From Kuschelorhynchus macadamiae (Eukaryota; Arthropoda; Insecta; Coleoptera; Curculionidae): DNA of 64,000 nucleotides. The stretch covers positions 186,001 through 250,000 of the forward strand of contig JAUTXW010002182.1 in NCBI GenBank assembly GCA_030620095.1, in the 5' to 3' direction. The notes beneath the pieces were generated by a model. The model saw only the letters and a list, made by a program, of their open reading frames with translations, was not told where the DNA came from and did no database searches. Position numbers and translations under genes: made by a program. Position 1 is the stretch's first letter, and each line of letters opens with the position of its first letter. Shown in pieces: positions 32,101-38,231 of the stretch.

Positions 32101-32278
32101 CTTACATCGAAGAACCTCCATTTATACCAGCATTTTGTAGTAAAACTGAATAACCAAAATATCTATTACTTATACCATCGTTTTTAATCACTGTCACATA
32201 TTTCGTGTTGAAAGTATAAGAGTAAGACTGGGATATTAAGAAACTTATTAAACCTAATATTATTTTGTAAAAAGACAT
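3109..32278 (-). CDS. Integrin alpha subunit, N-terminal part (8 exons, gene continues past position 1)
   Basis: A cell-surface adhesion receptor subunit that pairs with an integrin beta chain. Exons on the minus strand: 32278-32106, 29308-29199, 25955-25873, 17351-17207, 12530-12445, 6066-6024, 4240-4130 and 3197-3109. All internal borders are AG/GT and all phases agree (173, 110, 83, 145, 86, 43, 111 and 89 nt; 840 nt in all). The product starts with a hydrophobic signal peptide (MSFYKIILGLISFLIS), then FG-GAP blades: RYFGYSVLL with VTIGAPR, LLGATLDG with LIMACSPR, QFGFAVALYN with VLTGLPG, and GSYFGYSV with FISGMPRANNLKGK. Paired cysteines (FQCTVNGTQDC) fit the family. No I-domain is seen, as in insect alpha-PS subunits; the exact paralogue cannot be named. 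The remaining blades, leg and membrane segment lie outside the window. Confidence 0.88.
3285..3400. repeat. Solo TIR-like fragment
   Basis: It contains 'ccgtctaagttttgaacc' and 'tatattgcaacgaaatttgga', which resemble the left end of the element at 6183 ('ccgtctaaagtccg', 'tatatcgcaacgaaatttgga'). The matching partner end was not seen. 3401-3636 holds only AT-rich DNA with short 'gtatttaa' reiterations. Confidence 0.5.
3637..4057 (-). mobile_element. hAT (ZBED/GTF2IRD2-like) 5' end fragment
   Basis: On the minus strand the terminus reads CAAGGGTCTTCAACCCGCGGC (from 4057), typical of Charlie-like hAT ends. It leads into an ORF (3840-3637) encoding TRSFKGQLRQDKVRAVKTQL and ending FTNGEFIKECMD. 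The same FVEGEFIKECL motif occurs in the larger copy at 27.0 kb. Only the first quarter of the transposase region remains. It sits in the integrin intron between exons 7 and 8. Confidence 0.65.
4130..4240 (-). CDS. Integrin alpha exon 7 (blade 3 to 4)
   Basis: The acceptor is TTATTCCAG and the donor GTATGT; 111 nt. It encodes GGNILFSIKKF and ends IPNLTERGSYFG, the lead into the fourth FG-GAP strand. Confidence 0.87.
4500..5292 (+). pseudogene. Mariner-like transposase fossil
   Basis: A decayed copy with an ACAGGGTGTCCAACTGG-type end near 4500. Recognisable blocks are IMSDEATFYLRVNKQN (first D, 4770-4820), FQQDGASTHF (second D, about 5017), HPIEWALYSPDLTIPDF (about 5095) and the end IEENGGHIQQLM with TAA at 5292. 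Many frameshifts. 5293-6023 holds no recognisable gene apart from an ACAGGATGTTCC remnant near 5450. Confidence 0.7.
6024..6066 (-). CDS. Integrin alpha exon 6 (43-nt micro-exon)
   Basis: The acceptor is TACTATTATAG and the donor GTAAGT. It encodes DRVLTGLPGFREYIG, equivalent to the GAPG strand of blade 3. It is very short, and is recognised because both phases match its neighbours. Confidence 0.8.
6740..7799 (-). pseudogene. Mariner-like transposase, frameshifted
   Basis: It begins MARNLHDKFEAVLIFGEAG (ATG at 7799). The catalytic blocks are VCFSDECTFFLNGKVNKQN (first D) and IFQQDGA (second D). The end is CQDLGGGHIEHLIK with a stop at 6740. Reading needs several frame changes (near 7690, 7240 and 7060), and the third catalytic region overlaps a shifted frame. 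Length fits the 340-350 residue family norm. Confidence 0.75.
8088..8172. repeat. (TA)n microsatellite inside a TIR
   Basis: A TA run interrupted by 'tttagacggt', which is the expected outer end of the right TIR of the preceding element. Confidence 0.75.
8238..8420. repeat. Tandem duplication, unit about 90 bp
   Basis: Two diverged copies in a row share 'ataaagaagtta', 'agacctgattttttgata' (variant) and 'ctgcgttgtg'. It lies just 5' of a transposase start, so it may belong to the TIR region of that mariner. Confidence 0.6.
9042..9102 (+). ncRNA. Candidate type I hammerhead ribozyme (PLE copy A)
   Basis: Core CTGAAGA at 9055-9061 and GAAA at 9082-9085, followed by GTC (9087-9089). Helix I: ATCC before the core pairs with GGAT at 9090-9093. 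Helix II is weakened here (GCCT against AAGTC). Penelope-like elements are known to carry hammerheads in their terminal repeats. Cleavage is predicted after GTC. Confidence 0.6.
9103..11240 (+). pseudogene. Penelope-like RT / GIY-YIG polyprotein, broken (copy A)
   Basis: The order is PLE N-terminal region (9106-9400; SNPKNHDFLIDQSRESF), a charged helix (9480-9540), the LPADKGNATVVMD block (9843), RT motif A ILVSFDVESLYTNVPV (about 10136), motif B GAAMGSPLSPVVAN (about 10317), motif C FRYVDDTFVVW (about 10419) and a C-terminal GIY-YIG-type endonuclease with CSCGEVYVGETGRS (about 11015). At least six frameshifts or stops and an internal deletion near 10020-10040 make it non-functional. Confidence 0.85.
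11753..12120. repeat. Dispersed 'ACTACTTATCCGATTG'-type repeat
   Basis: Non-coding. It contains 'gtgcaaaatttgagataaa', 'ggctgccattttgttttgcc', a 'gacagactgagagaccgac' stretch and the tail 'cctcccttgaacgaagga'. Related copies are at 25614-25760, 32582-32743 with 35333-35520, 48820-49250 and 60290-60650. The family is not identified. Confidence 0.65.
12162..12400. repeat. Tandem duplication, unit about 125 bp
   Basis: Two head-to-tail copies begin 'gtaaaaaaattcctactatg' and share 'tattttgtatttttgtaaaa' and 'gtttttttagttcaa'. The copies are nearly identical, so the duplication is recent. Confidence 0.75.
12445..12530 (-). CDS. Integrin alpha exon 5 (blade 3 start)
   Basis: The acceptor is TTGTTTTAG and the donor GTATGT; 86 nt. 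It encodes TKFDKTTDTLYYYAY then AQFGFAVALYNK, the FG.A strand of blade 3. Confidence 0.87.
13553..13594. repeat. 26-bp perfect palindrome with 8-bp flanking direct repeats
   Basis: CTTAGACAAGG-AATTCCTTGTCTAAG (13561-13586) is exactly self-complementary. It is bordered immediately by CTTGCAAC on both sides (13553-13560 and 13587-13594). This looks like two transposon ends fused between an 8-bp target duplication. Confidence 0.7.
13672..13926 (-). CDS. Unrecognised small ORF at the foldback arm
   Basis: 84 codons starting MVNMQGKKIFFFKTL at the inner edge of the right inverted arm. I recognise no domain. In the left arm the same ATG-GTAAATATGCAAG is followed by GTAAGT, a splice-donor shape. 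It may be the first exon of a lost protein or a chance ORF. Confidence 0.25.
   Translation of the reverse strand: MVNMQGKKIFFFKTLPLTLYFGNEPFADSFIIGQFYKTLQKPHFLKFVMCAPKYAFVPILNEHVYTRVYMLPLSTQLEGELSTS
14228..16853 (+). mobile_element. Mariner-like element with about 700-bp TIRs
   Basis: The ends are CAGGGTGGTCCACTTAAGATG (14228) and its reverse complement ending at 16853, both flanked by TA. The arms run to about 14930 and from about 16180. A second CAGGGTGTTCCATCG-type end sits inside the left arm at 14363 and is mirrored by AACACCCTGTATA near 16720. The interior is a degenerate transposase. Confidence 0.88.
15152..16157 (+). pseudogene. Mariner-like transposase (DD40D), degenerate
   Basis: The DUF4817-type start MALYSIQER is followed by a stop, then ALALRVYRLLYPARRVPTKH. 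The best-preserved part (15542-16020) reads ILFTDEAIFNTAGMFNRKN, the first-D block, then YVWCGIIRDRIIGPV, YQQDSAPYH (second D) and WPARSPDLTPLDFF (third D, 40 residues on), then a frameshift at MGQ. No intron interrupts the LYP segment here. Several stops; inactive. Confidence 0.85.
16854..17200. other. Unassigned intronic DNA
   Basis: Lies in the integrin intron between exons 4 and 5. It holds a 73-codon open stretch with no recognisable domain and A/T runs. Nothing else is seen. Confidence 0.5.
17207..17351 (-). CDS. Integrin alpha exon 4 (blade 2 end, linker)
   Basis: The acceptor is CATTTTAG and the donor GTAAGT. It encodes ACSPRTPFRVN then YLYGKCVFRRNS, which corresponds to the usual 'CAPLW ... 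G.CY' stretch of integrin alpha chains. 145 nt, leaving in phase 1. Confidence 0.87.
17445..17505 (-). ncRNA. Candidate type I hammerhead ribozyme (PLE copy B, best copy)
   Basis: On the minus strand: outer helix I GGA (17505) with TCC (17445-17447); inner helix I ATCC (17493-17496) with GGAT (17454-17457); core CTGAAGA (17486-17492); helix II GCCT (17481-17484) with AGGC (17466-17469); then GAAA and GTC at the predicted cleavage point. Helix III is minimal, as known for Penelope hammerheads, which are thought to work as dimers. Confidence 0.7.
17771..18649 (-). pseudogene. Penelope-like RT and GIY-YIG endonuclease, longest open copy
   Basis: 292 codons open: RT motif B (GTAIGSPLSPLVANS), motif C FRYVDDTFVVWPHG with the YVDD catalytic pair, thumb region (GTIPFLDVCVQRKENG, RKPTHTNRYLNANSH), then the GIY-YIG-type nuclease (GLYKIPCSCGEVYVGETGRS). 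A TAG at 17771 cuts the end; the original C-terminus (AEHQHNTGHFINVKET, then ESIEIFKHTKNF) can still be read downstream to about 17640. The N-terminal half is absent. Confidence 0.87.
19068..19836 (-). pseudogene. Tc1-type transposase fossil (DD34E-like)
   Basis: Distinct from the DUF4817 mariners. It has FGGGTVMVWEGISIDHCTEL, then FIFIHDNAPLHVEPIVTEYL (second D), then after one frameshift WPERSPDLNPIDHLWDQLG. The expected glutamate of NPIEHLW is aspartate. It ends RCVESVIRARSGNTRY, stop. The N-terminal HTH part (19836-19620) is full of stops. 18743-19067 shows only an 'ATAGGGTGTAATATG'-like end remnant. Confidence 0.8.
19837..20128. other. Unassigned DNA
   Basis: AT-rich spacer between two transposon fossils. 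No coding block is recognised. Confidence 0.4.
20129..20437 (+). pseudogene. Mariner DUF4817 N-terminal stump
   Basis: It reads YSRQERLNLNNCYTENN, ALELREYRRIFPMARIPDKN, then after a stop NSLRDAQKELNFSMANIHRV and KKISPYKFK. It resembles the start of the transposase at 22966. Coding similarity ends exactly where the 640-bp tandem repeat begins; no catalytic domain remains. Confidence 0.75.
20441..21960. repeat. Satellite-like tandem repeat, period about 632-640 bp, 2.4 copies
   Basis: Units start with 'gaaaatattcgtaactt' at 20441, 21073 and 21713. Shared blocks include 'accaatcgatttagaaagaa', 'atcgcgtg(t/c)agcggtc', 'tagagggatacggtttgcgt' and 'ctaatttgatgccgtagaaa'. The third unit stops after about 250 bp. 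It is non-coding and lies in the integrin intron between exons 3 and 4. Confidence 0.85.
22028..25050 (+). mobile_element. Mariner-like element with about 770-bp TIRs
   Basis: CAGGGTGTCCCACATAAGATC at 22028 mirrors the end at 25050, with TA on both sides. The arms are 22028-22800 and 24285-25050. Each arm contains two smaller TA-flanked modules with their own CAGGGTG...CACCCTG ends: 22153-22212 (60 bp) and 22456-22533 (78 bp), mirrored at 24866-24925 and 24543-24620. The transposase is almost intact. Confidence 0.92.
22966..24020 (+). pseudogene. Mariner-like transposase (DD40D), one frameshift from intact
   Basis: It starts MSYTAEERLNLYQCYLQNNK with a DUF4817-type HTH (YHEKYPERRIPERSM). Near 23115 a one-base loss shifts the frame (DL then RTAGVLKYKKRN). 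From 23118 the frame is open to 24020. Catalytic blocks: ICWTDEAIFTTSG, IYQMDGAPCHN and WPPRSPDLTPLDYFLWG; 40 residues separate the last two aspartates. The end is YTTCIAQNGGHVANLL. Repairing the single base would give about 351 residues, the family norm. Confidence 0.88.
25051..25479. other. Unassigned DNA
   Basis: No gene is recognised. The stretch near 25380-25470 may be diverged transposase N-terminal sequence but is too decayed to align by eye. Confidence 0.35.
25480..25615 (+). pseudogene. Mariner transposase catalytic scrap
   Basis: It reads FPWPPFSPYPNPLDLFFLGYI then KFLVYTEEN, equivalent to the third-D block WPPRSPDLTPLDFFLWG. The rest is lost. It is followed by the dispersed 'accgacagactgacag' repeat (25614-25760). 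Confidence 0.65.
25873..25955 (-). CDS. Integrin alpha exon 3 (blade 2)
   Basis: The acceptor is TTTTCAG and the donor GTAAGT; 83 nt, entering in phase 1 and leaving in phase 0. It encodes DELYNSFNGDLLGATLDG and GLIM, matching the 'LGATL' strand that precedes the second calcium blade. Confidence 0.85.
25956..26600. other. Intron 2 region without recognised features
   Basis: Starts at the integrin exon 3 acceptor. Contains AT-rich sequence and an 'acagggttttcccgt' fragment near 26245; no gene is seen. Confidence 0.4.
26627..28390 (+). pseudogene. hAT transposase (GTF2IRD2/ZBED-like), broken
   Basis: The N-terminal segment has a BED-like Cys/His pattern (FFCCEVKENIICLICNST ... HYDIH), then a stop, FVEGEFIKECLVKAAEIVSP, NLSLSRNTVAERVTKL and the RNase H-like domain: FSIACDESTDVC (first acidic block), SVATDGAPSMTGVKNGL (second) and HCIVHQEVLC. 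After a frameshift: YAEVRWLSCSMVLDQFW. The C-terminal part RSRLTDAHLDAVFKV is present, but the usual CEQTFS block before it is deleted. About four frame breaks; TIRs were not found. Confidence 0.82.
28560..28790 (+). pseudogene. Second hAT C-terminal fragment
   Basis: AELEELCASLPESMDIIETC, then KQIRGEVGETVVAKLECLIE, then after a frameshift FCPINSVDVERLFSIF. The 'SVDVERLFS' motif is the hAT dimerisation signature. It differs from the element just upstream, so it is a separate fossil. Confidence 0.6.
28791..29198. other. AT-rich intron DNA
   Basis: No gene or repeat end is recognised; borders integrin exon 2. Confidence 0.4.
29199..29308 (-). CDS. Integrin alpha exon 2 (blade 1)
   Basis: The acceptor is AAATGTTTTAG and the donor GTAAGT. 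Joined in phase 2 to exon 1 it reads SS-I-VTIGAPRQRF, the classic GAPR strand of blade 1, then a CX8C-type pair (FQCTVNGTQDC). Confidence 0.88.
29670..31756 (-). mobile_element. hAT element (ZMYM1-like) with perfect 8-bp target duplication
   Basis: The ends are CAGGGGCATGC (29670) and ...GCACGCCCCTG (31756). GTGTGTAG occurs immediately on each side (29662-29669 and 31757-31764), an exact 8-bp duplication and the hallmark of hAT. 2087 bp. It is inserted in integrin intron 1. It encodes a deleted transposase and is a sister of the copy at 36110. Confidence 0.92.
29718..31356 (-). pseudogene. hAT transposase (zinc finger MYM1-like), zinc finger deleted
   Basis: It begins MEDNNTDVDMQIPSTSA and continues to the basic stretch near 31150, where an internal deletion (junction about 31090) removes the TTF-type zinc finger and first acidic block. 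It resumes with SENRTADALYTVVYNVTKEI, AAVMAGQLGGLQ, FVHCFAHKLNLV and PTRWNYNGRLVL, and has the C-terminal dimerisation domain VEHNFSTVKRIKNFVKNS that the sister copy lacks. Several frameshifts. Confidence 0.85.
31765..32105. other. Integrin intron 1, no features recognised
   Basis: AT-rich; no repeat end is seen. Confidence 0.4.
32106..32278 (-). CDS. Integrin alpha exon 1 (signal peptide, start of blade 1)
   Basis: The ATG at 32278 has an AAAC context. 57 codons plus 2 nt: signal peptide, YTFNTKYVTV, then RYFGYSVLLQNAG, the opening FG-GAP strand. The donor is GTAAGT. A TTATTCTTAG just upstream could be the acceptor of an untranslated leader exon. Confidence 0.85.
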
Positions 32279-32581
32279 GTTTATTACTAAGAATAATTAT
32301 TACAGGAACCCCACTTGATTGTTCTTTTCTAATTTCGAATCATTGTGACTCACGTAAAGCTGTCTTTGAGGTTTTTCTAATAGCGAACAATGTCATACAT
32401 ATTTGGTTTGGGTTTTTATTAATCAAAGTTTAAAAATAAGTAGTATATGATCTATATTCAGAAGATAATTAGATAAAAAAACCACAATTTTTAAATACGT
32501 GTTGGTATACATTGCGATATAAACTTTGTTGTTATTTACCAAGCGTTTAAAAGCAAACAAAAAAGAATATTTTTTTTAAGC

Positions 32582-32743
32582 AAGGGTAAAGCCAGTTTAT
32601 CCATTTTTTATATATGACTTTTGGACCTAATTTAAAATAAATTCAATAAATAGTTTTTACATTAACACACTGCCATTTTGTTACGTCATATTGAATTCGT
32701 ACCAGTTTATCCTCAAAGCAAGTTTAATTTTTCTGCAAATATA
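32582..32743. repeat. Dispersed repeat, left half split by a mariner
   Basis: 'tgccattttgttacgtcat' and 'aattcgtaccagtttatc' recur at 35340-35385 on the far side of the element. The mariner at 32744-35332 therefore landed within or beside this repeat family. Confidence 0.6.
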
Positions 32744-33504
32744 CTGGGTGGTGCAACCAAGATGGGGTGGACGATTGTGGGCAAACGGAGAGGAATTTAA
32801 AAAAAAATATTGGGATATGATTGATAGTCAAGAACGCTGTTTTTTAAAAGTATACCCATTATACAAGGTGGTCTGAAAAGTTCGTGGTGAACCAAACTTG
32901 CGTTTTTTTAAATGGGATACCCGGTATATTATTATTTTAGTTGATTCTCCTATTCGTTGCGATCATTTTGATAGGTTAGTTGGGTCTAAAATTTATACCA
33001 AGGGAATGGGACGAGCTTAAAGTGGAAAAAAGGGTTATACTCCGGCCATTTTTTGAAAACAATTGAAGCAGGTATGGAAAAACCAAATATTCTATAAAAT
33101 GTATTGTATCTAGGACTACAATAATCGCTTGTAAGTCGTTCAAAATTATTCTCCTGTTATACAGGGTGGTCAAGTTTTGCAAATTTACCTTGGATTGAAT
33201 TTTTTTAAATAGAACACCCTGTATATTTTACTTTCATGTTAAAGATAACATTACTATCTTTCAGAAAATACCATATTTGATACCTTTCTGACCAACAGTT
33301 TTTCAGTAAATTAGCTGTGAAATCAAAATTTCTTCATTTTAACACGAATTACTCTGAATTCACGTTGTTAAAATTGACAATTTAATATTAGGAGGCCATG
33401 ATATCATCATAAATTGGACAAAAGATTGACAGTCCTGTCAAAACAGCAAAGTGTCAGAATATTGTCATCAGTAAATAAATAAATATTGTTCTTTGATGAT
33501 GCGA

Positions 33505-33612
33505 TGCCGAAATAAAAACAAGATAGAAGCTTTTGCAAGTTTATCATAGAGATTTCAAGAAACAGGAAATGTTGCTTTCACCAGTTACCAATGAAGATAA
33601 TGCTTTGACAGT
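33505..33612 (+). repeat. Inverted fragment of the element's own transposase N-terminus
   Basis: On the plus strand 'gaagcttttgcaagttta', 'caagaaacaggaaatgttgc' and 'ccagttaccaatgaagataa' match the minus-strand coding sequence at about 34425-34570. A roughly 30-base gap and point changes separate the two. The two copies face each other inside one transposon. Confidence 0.8.
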
Positions 33613-33700
33613 ATTAATAACAGATCTTTTTTTACAAAAAAAATAAATTTAATATAAATCAACAAAAACAATGTAATTAAAACTTATAAAAGATGTTCAA

Positions 33701-34665
33701 CTAAACCACCGTTTTGCTGAAGGCTAGTCTATCCATAAATGAAAGTTTCACTTTTCTCAAAGTCAGGTCTGAAATGTTGCGAAAACTGCTTATTATTCTC
33801 AACTTCATATCTTCCACTGTGGTTGGAACCTCTTTATAAACTTCTTTAACATGCCCCATAAAAAGAAATCTAATGGCGTTAAATCGGGTGACCTCGCAGG
33901 CCACTTAACTGGTCCACCTCGCCCAATCCAATGCTCTCCTTTCCAATTATTGAGAAAATGTCTTACATGCCTATGGTAATGCGGGGGTGCTCCATCATGT
34001 TGGAACCATAAGGAATTTCTTAAATGCTCTTCAAAGAAATATGGTCCTATAACATGAGAGCCAATTATACCTCCCCAAACATTAATTGACCATTTATTTT
34101 GATGGTCCACCTGACGAATCCAATGTGGATTTTCGGTTGAATAATAGTGCATATTATGTTTGTTAACCAAGCCGTTGCTTCTAAAAGTTGCTTCATCTGA
34201 AAACAGCACCCTATCAACAAAACCTGGATTATCCCAAATTGTATTTAAAAACCAAATTGAAAACTCTTGTCGTTGGACGTAATCGCGATCATACAGTTCT
34301 TGGTGTAATTCAATGTGGTAGGAATGATATTTATGTTGTTTCAGAATCCGTTTAATACTAGTGCGTTCAATATCAGTAGCTCTCTCAATTTCCCTGGTAC
34401 TTGTGTGTGGATTTTCTTGCACTATTAATAACACTGTCAAAGCATTATCTTCATTGGTAACTGGTTTATTAATTACTTTACGTTTCTTAAAAGCAACATT
34501 GCCTGTTTCTTGAAACCTCTCTAATAAACTTGCAAAAGCTTCAGGTCTTGGTTTTTTTTCGGCATCGGGATATCGTACCACATAAACCCTGCTTGCTAGT
34601 AAAGGGTTTTTTTGACACTCGCCCATAAAAGTCATGTTTATCAACTCTGGAGTACTCAAACTCAT
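33701..34665 (-). pseudogene. Mariner-like transposase (DD41D), internally deleted
   Basis: ATG at 34665; DUF4817-type start (MSLSTPELINMTFMGECQKN, ASRVYVVRYPDAE), HTH (STREIERATDIERTSIKR), VLFSDEATFRSNGLVNKHN (first D), INVWGGIIGSHVIGPYFF, then a loss of about 25 residues where LTGE..YL..L is expected. WFQHDGAPPHY and WPARSPDLTPLDFFLWG follow (41 residues between aspartates). A frameshift near 33850 precedes KEVPTTVEDMKLRI and the end RLAFSKTVV. No intron is seen. Inactive but young. Confidence 0.87.
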
Positions 34666-35520
34666 TGTTACTTAACAATTTCTCGGCTTATCGTCAAAAA
34701 ACAATGGTAATTGATGCCAATTCTCTGACACTTTGCGGTTTTGACAAGAATGTCAATCTTTCTTTTCATTTATAATTATATCATGGCCTCCTTATATTAT
34801 AGGTAGTCAATTTAAGCAACGTAAATAATACCGTTTCTGTTAGATTGAGTAAATTTTGGTTTCACGCTTAATTTACTAAAAAACTGTTGGTTAGAAAGAT
34901 ATCAAATAGGGTATTTTCTGAAAGCTGGCGATGTTATCTTTAATATGACAGTAAAATATATGGGGTGTTCCATTTAAAAAAATTCAATCCAAGGTAAATT
35001 TGCAAAACTTGACCACCCTGTATAACAGTGAATAATTTTGAACGACTTACAAGCGATTATTGTAATCCTAGATACAATACATTTTATAGATTATTTGGTT
35101 TTTCCATACCAAATTTTAGACCCAACAAACCTCATATCAAAATGATCGTCACGAATAGGAGAATCAACTAAAATAATAATATACCGGGTGTGAACTTTTC
35201 AGACTACCCTGTATAATAAGTATAATTTTAAAACACAGCGTTCTTGACTATCAATCATATCCCAAAAATGTTTCTTCAAATTCCTCTCCGTTTGCCCACA
35301 ATCGTCCACTCCATCTTGGTTGCACCACCCTGTATATGGATGCCATTTTGTTGCCCCATCTTAAATTCGTACCAGTTTATCTCTGTAACACACTTATTGC
35401 TTGCACAAAATTTGAAATTAATCTAATGAGTAGTTTTTTTCTGGCCGACTTTTTAAATACTTAGATACTATTAGATTTTTACCAAAATATTATCAGGTAC
35501 CAGGTCATCCCCATATGACC

Positions 35521-36109
35521 CTCCACGGCTGTCAAATTGGAATTACTTTCCGACGTTTCGCCTGCGGTTACATGAAGCATCTTCAGGAATCGTTACTCTA
35601 CGAGATCTGAGCACTGAATGAGCTCCGATGAGCAAAGTTCAGGTATCTATACCCGACCTGTGCCCGTCGACGCGTGACTCACTGTGATGATTGGTTTTCA
35701 CGCATGATGTAGCACGTAACCCGCGTTTCTATTGAAATTTTCAGGGTGCTTGATAATTTCAATTGATTTTATAATTTTTCGTCTATAATAACCCGAGACT
35801 GACGCAAGAACCTTGATACCTTTTACATCAGTCATGTGTCCTATTGTGTGCTGATGTTCAGCGACAGTGGACTGAACAATTTATTTCTTGCTTATACATT
35901 TTTCATGTTCCTCAAGTCTAGTAGAGACAAACTGTCCGTTTCCTGTATACACTTTACCACAGGTATACAGGGAATTTTATACACTCCTTTTGAGTGCAAA
36001 GGAATTACCTCTTTTGGTGTCCTTAAGTGTTGTCCAATTTTTTTATGGTACCTTGAGTAAATGATAGAACTACACTACTTAATGGTTTGGTATGCAATAC
36101 TGGTTTAGG
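35521..36109 (-). mobile_element. Penelope-like element, copy C, 3' part
   Basis: Right pLTR with ribozyme (35529-35610), spacer, and the decayed C-terminal GIY-YIG region (about 35880-36000, 'tatacactttaccacaggta'). The copy is more diverged than A, B and D. It is cut at 36109 by a hAT insertion and resumes at 38232. Confidence 0.75.
35539..35600 (-). ncRNA. Candidate hammerhead ribozyme (PLE copy C)
   Basis: CTGAAGA (35580-35586) and GAAAC-GTC (35552-35559) are retained. Helix II reads GCTT against AGGC and helix I ATTC against GGAA, both weakened. Probably inactive. Confidence 0.5.
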
Positions 36110-38231
36110 CAGGGGCGCTCGGTGAAATTTTAAGAAAGGGAAGCAATTTTTCGAAACTAAACGCATTTTCTGGAAAAGTTTTTCCTTTAAATGCATCAAA
36201 ATTACACAGCTCGAGGAATTTAAAATCATTTATTTCATAAAAGAGGCGTCTGTATGATGTTTGAATATCTTCCACCTTGTCTGTTCGAGGACGCTTGGCT
36301 TGTGGCGCTACATTTAACGTCATCGTTTTCTCCCAAAATAGGGCAAAGTCATTTCTTTTTTTGGCTTAACATGGACTTAAAATCATCCACTTTTTTTAGG
36401 CAAAAAGCAATATCATTTGTTTTAGTTTGGAATATATTAAAAACATTGTCCGAAAAAGGAATTATTTCTGAAAATATGTTCAAAAAATAATTAAAATTAA
36501 AATCTCGTTTCAAACAGTCCAAAAAACCCCTCGAAATATTTATTGCTCCTGAGTCTCAAGTTTCATTATTTTCTATTATATTCTCAAATAGTTCAATCAG
36601 TGAATTACGATTTTCAGATAGTGTTAACACAAGTCTTCCATTATAGTTCCACCTAGTAGGAGCTACTTTGGGCAATCGTTTGTGGACAATGGACTCCAAA
36701 GCTTGGGTACGTTTTGTTGACTTGGAAAAAAAAAGCAGCCATGCCACTTAAAGTAACGAAAAATACTTTACACTCTTTAATATGATTGATGGACTGGGAT
36801 AAAACTAAATTTAATTCATGAGCAAAACAATGGACAAACACAGCACTTGGGAAAGTTTCTCGAACTTTAGCTTGCAGATCCCCTAATTGTCCTACCATCA
36901 CTGTAGCTCCATCATAGCTTGGACTGCTTTAAGCAACTAATTTTTCTCTCCATTAATTTCTTTAGTAACTTTATAAACTACGATACATAATGCATCTACT
37001 GTACGATTTTCGGACACGTTCTTAAAACCTAAAAATCGCTCTTGAATACTTCCGTCTGTTTTAACATAGCGTATTGCTATAGATAATTGGCTAAAATTAG
37101 TGATATCTGTTGTTTCGTCCAAAACAATAGCAATGAACCGCGCCTCGCCAATCTCCTGCTTAATTCTTTTTAAAATAATGGTTGCAACAGCGGAAATTAA
37201 ATCATTCTGGATTCTCTATTTGAAGAAACCCTTGTTTCGTCATGACCTCTAAATCCCAATTCGTGCTCTCCGAGAAAACAAACAACATCGATATGTCTTC
37301 TTAATATTTGCCTATTTTTATCGACTAGTTCATTGTGTTGGCGTTGACTAATTTCCAACTGTTTATTAAGGGCGTGTTCAATTCGGGTTTTGCCGAAGAC
37401 TTTTTCTTTTATGACAGCCTGTAAATGCGCTTTGGACATAATGTGTCTTTTTACAGCTTTATGGAAACTGTTTAAATCGGAAAAACCAGTTTTATTCCAG
37501 AGACCTTTTTCATTTTCAAAAAGTATACATGGCCAACAAAATAATTTACTTATATTTTCACACCCTCTTAGCCATTTAAATTGTTCGTATTGTTTTTCCG
37601 GATAAAAATGTCTTATACAGTTTTTCATTTTTGTGGTTAAATTTTTCATAGGCGGTTTTGCCCTTCCTTTGGAAATTATTTGAAGCTTATCAGAAAAGTT
37701 TAATGTTGAAAATCCCTTTATTATTAAGACACACACCACACATTCACACACACTCTTCTTACTAGATTCTCCAACATTGTCAACGTTATTACCGACAGCC
37801 GAAGTTGACTGTATTTGCATATCCACGTCCGTATTATTGTCTTCCATATCGCACCATGCGCGACGCGACGTACGTATCACACAACACACGGATAGCCGTT
37901 CAAACAACGAACCTACTCCAACGATAGCTTCCGCCCCCACTTAAAGCAGACTACTGAAATGCAAAAATTGCAAGCAGCCGGTGGAAAGTTCAATAACCTC
38001 TGGCTCGATTCACAGGAAATCAAGCATACATGACTTGGCTGCAGAGAAGCTAGCGGCCCTCATAGGTTCTATTCGATATTCTATTGTGGATGGGTCGGAG
38101 TCAAGGCCGCATTTATTATGGGCTTGATAATTAATTGGTTTCCTATTTCAAAAATTACATTTTAGAAGATGTTTCGTAATTTTTTTTGAGGAAGCACTGC
38201 TTCCCTTGCTTCCATGGACTGCACGCCCCTG
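36110..38231 (-). mobile_element. hAT element (ZMYM1-like) inserted in a Penelope element
   Basis: The ends are CAGGGGCGCTCGG (36110) and GCACGCCCCTG (38231), flanked by GGTTTAGG (36102-36109) and GGTCTAGG (38232-38239), an 8-bp duplication with one change. 2122 bp. Sister of the 29670 copy, with a deletion elsewhere. Confidence 0.9.
36130..37847 (-). pseudogene. hAT transposase (zinc finger MYM1-like), C-terminus deleted
   Basis: ATG at 37847 (MEDNNTDVDMQIQSTSA). The TTF-type zinc finger is intact: IRHFYPEKQYEQFKWLRGC, LFCWPCILFEN, FHKAVKRHIMSKAH. Next come LGEHELGFRGHDET, MDETTDITNFSQLSIAIRY (first acidic block), SYDGATVMVGQLGDLQ, HCFAHELNLVLSQ and PTRWNYNGRLVL. The reading breaks at 37197, 36925 and 36735. 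The C-terminal dimerisation block found in the sister copy is missing. Confidence 0.87.

Larger units (their letters stand above)
32744..35332 (-). mobile_element. Mariner-like element with about 700-bp TIRs and extra inverted coding copy
   Basis: The ends are CTGGGTGGTGCAACCAAGATG (32744; first bases mutated) and its mirror ending at 35332, next to TA. Inner TA-flanked modules: 32864-32923 (60 bp) and 33162-33221 (60 bp) on the left; 34961-35020 (60 bp) and a shrunken 35184-35211 on the right. The left arm is prolonged by an inverted fragment of the transposase start (33505-33612). Confidence 0.88.
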
